From: Pictodentalium vernedei
Lineage: Eukaryota; Mollusca; Scaphopoda; Dentaliida; Dentaliidae
Assembly (NCBI GenBank): GCA_031216915.1
Contig: CM062296.1
Span: 65,564,148-65,628,147, forward strand
Direction of reading: 5' to 3'
DNA: 64,000 bases
Part shown: positions 62,429-64,000 of the stretch, piece after piece
How the letters are laid out: each line of letters starts with the position of its first letter
Numbering within the stretch: position 1 is the first letter of the stretch
Notes under the pieces: generated by a model
Told to the model about the DNA's origin: nothing
The model's input: the letters and a program-made list of their open reading frames with translations, nothing else
Database searches by the model: none
Translations under genes and position numbers: made by a program

Positions 62429-64000
62429 CCTAGGGGGGTTTGATCATCCCCTACTAGGCGGGTCCTCAGGTGGCGGATAGAGGACGGCCTGCTCAATTGG
62501 GCAGGTTTGCTGGTTTTTTAATTAGCAGGTTTGCTCAATTGAGCTGGTTTGCTGCGGAATATATGAATACGCAGCCCCGGACCAAAATGGTCAATCCTGC
62601 TTATGCCATCTTGCAGGCACCTTGTTCTCCCGTGAGGTGCGAACATGACGCTATAGAGGACGGGATCCTGCTGGTTGAGGACTTAGCGCCCCGGTTAGGG
62701 CAGCTCTTGGTATTTTCACTGAGGTCATCAGACCTCCATGCAAGTATTGACGGTATAGTCCAATACACCAGTTCGGCCAATACTTTGTAGCGGGGAATGT
62801 TGGTCTTTCCAGCCCGGCTTGATCAATCGGGAGCCCAGTCACGTTACGTGGGGCATTTAGTGATCGCTGAACTAGCCGTTACAATATTTTATTCCCATTT
62901 TGTTCTGTAGCAAGCATGGATAAGACTGCCCTAAACAACTCATTTTTCTATTTCAAACTATTGCACTGTCTGTATAAAACGCTCGTCTACACTGACATTT
63001 CCTCAGGGTATGGCTAGTTGATCGACCACTATTGGATAGCGTGGCATACGGGTCAATCAGTTAGCATATATGATTCGTCATCAATGTTGGCTGAGTATAC
63101 TATTTGCGTACTGGCGGTGCCGTCGACTGGAGACCCGTCGACTATGTGCATCCCCTTGTTGGGCTCAGGGTAAGGGTGTCAGCCGCGAGTAGTGAATTTT
63201 AAAAACAAAAAAATAGGGAAACAAAAACCAAAAAAAATAAAAGACTGCATGTTTCGAACACTAGTTCTGACTCTGATTCAGAAACAACTATTTCAGAACC
63301 ACAACCAATGAAAACTTGGCCAAAGTTCATTGTTATTACTTCAAAAGATGAGACAAAAAAAGCTACCTCCATCAATCCCTCTGCTTTGGAAAAATCAATT
63401 AAAGGGATTGCTGGAACTGTAAAAGGGGTAAAGAAATTAAGATCTGGCAGCCTACTAGTTGAATGTGCTAATCACACCCAAGCCTTCAACTTACTTAAAG
63501 TAACCAAACTTATTGACATGGAAGTTAAGGTGAGCTCTCATGCATCCCTCAATAGCAGCCAGGGTGTTGTAAGAACGCGAGAGCTTACTGATCTTACTGA
63601 GGCTGACATATTAACAGAGTTGACACCTCAGGGAGTGACTGGAGTAAGGCGACTTACCATCAGAAAAAATGAAACAACAATAAACACAAATACATATTTC
63701 ATGAATTTTAATACTCCTCAACCACCAAAGTCACTCAAAGTAGGCTATTTGAACATCCGAGTGGATCTATACATACCAAATCCACTTAGATGTTTCAAGT
63801 GTCAGAAATATGGACATGGTAAAGATTCTTGCCGTGGTCAAACAACATGCCACAAGTGTAGCCAACAGCACGATGAGCCATGTACAAATGATATCATTAA
63901 ATGCATAAATTGTCAGGGCAGTCATATGTCCTCTTCCAAGGATTGCCCTGTATGGAAAAAGGAAAAGGAGATACAAAAAATAAAGTCTGAAAAACAGATT
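62429..64000 (+). mobile_element. I-group LINE, copy 3 (runs off the window)
   Basis: It starts CCTAGGGGGG at 62429, exactly like copies 1 and 2. The 5' region (to about 63202) is more diverged, and the visible ORF1 part is open to the window edge. It is inserted in the Polinton remnant's last gene; the sequence before the insertion, AAATTGCAATTGTT, should recur after its 3' end if it is complete. Confidence 0.88.
63203..64000 (+). CDS. LINE ORF1, copy 3 (partial, no early ATG)
   Basis: The frame is open from 63203 to the window edge and encodes an S/D-rich N-terminus (SNTSSDSDSETT), the globular region (SINPSALEKSIKGIAGTVKG, GYLNIRVDLYIPNPLRCFKC) and three zinc knuckles (CFKCQKYGHGKDSC, CHKCSQQHDEPC, CINCQGSHMSSSKDC). 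At the position of the ATG in copies 1 and 2 this copy reads AAATAGGG in the neighbourhood, and no in-frame ATG precedes 63308, inside the protein. So the normal start is lost or a non-ATG start is used. The protein differs from both other ORF1s about as much as they differ from each other. Confidence 0.85.

Overview
The window is a transposon-dominated stretch of an animal nuclear genome. The host is probably a marine invertebrate and most likely a lophotrochozoan such as a mollusc. That is an inference from the AT-rich sequence, vertebrate-type TTAGGG repeats, a Polinton, I-group LINEs and 5S- and tRNA-headed SINEs; no single sequence here fixes the species. Only one convincing host gene was found, an ANL-superfamily acyl-CoA synthetase read from the minus strand (14891-16501) in one coding exon behind a good splice acceptor. 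Two weaker coding remnants lie at 37.1-37.4 kb and 43.7-44.5 kb.

The best-preserved element family is a roughly 6.2 kb LINE with a CCHC-knuckle ORF1 and an endonuclease-RT-RNase H ORF2 of 1236 codons. Two copies (1987-8161 and 45212-51321) are full length, have both frames open and are flanked by perfect 14 bp target-site duplications. A third (from 62429) runs off the right edge. Pieces of the same family lie at 13.96-14.45, 16.6-17.7, 44.8-45.1, 55.9-56.1 and 57.2-58.1 kb. Copy 1 sits inside a broken Ty3/gypsy element (1-8840). Copy 3 sits inside a second, older Polinton remnant (59557-62428). A second, decayed LINE type occupies 18.2-20.8 kb.

The centre (21377-36717) is a 15.3 kb Polinton/Maverick fossil with perfect 6 bp TCGGTC target duplications and long terminal inverted repeats. 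Its recognisable parts are a retroviral-type integrase, protein-primed DNA polymerase B, packaging ATPase, double jelly-roll major capsid and penton-type minor capsid, a PLA2-like protein, a 53-residue zinc ribbon and several small unassigned proteins. Two genes end against converging genes at nearly identical T-rich hairpins. It looks broken in several core genes.

SINEs and short DNA elements fill much of the rest. SINEs with a tRNA head (17251-17621) and a 5S rRNA head (56771-57129) share one body and a tail that matches the LINE 3' end, and two insertions consist of almost nothing but that tail. There are piggyBac-like palindromic MITEs with TTAA ends (three copies), mariner-like MITEs with TA ends (three copies, one nested with a piggyBac-like copy), a 2.5 kb foldback element (39740-42236), a decayed Tc1 transposase whose catalytic part is replaced by a head-to-head telomere-like repeat (11665-12272), a motif array just outside the Polinton (21012-21228) and an AT-rich minisatellite (39137-39480).

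The layout reads as repeated nesting: gypsy then LINE; Polinton remnant then LINE; LINE 5' region then SINE; second LINE then mariner-like MITE and tail insertion; and a mariner-like element holding two other MITEs.
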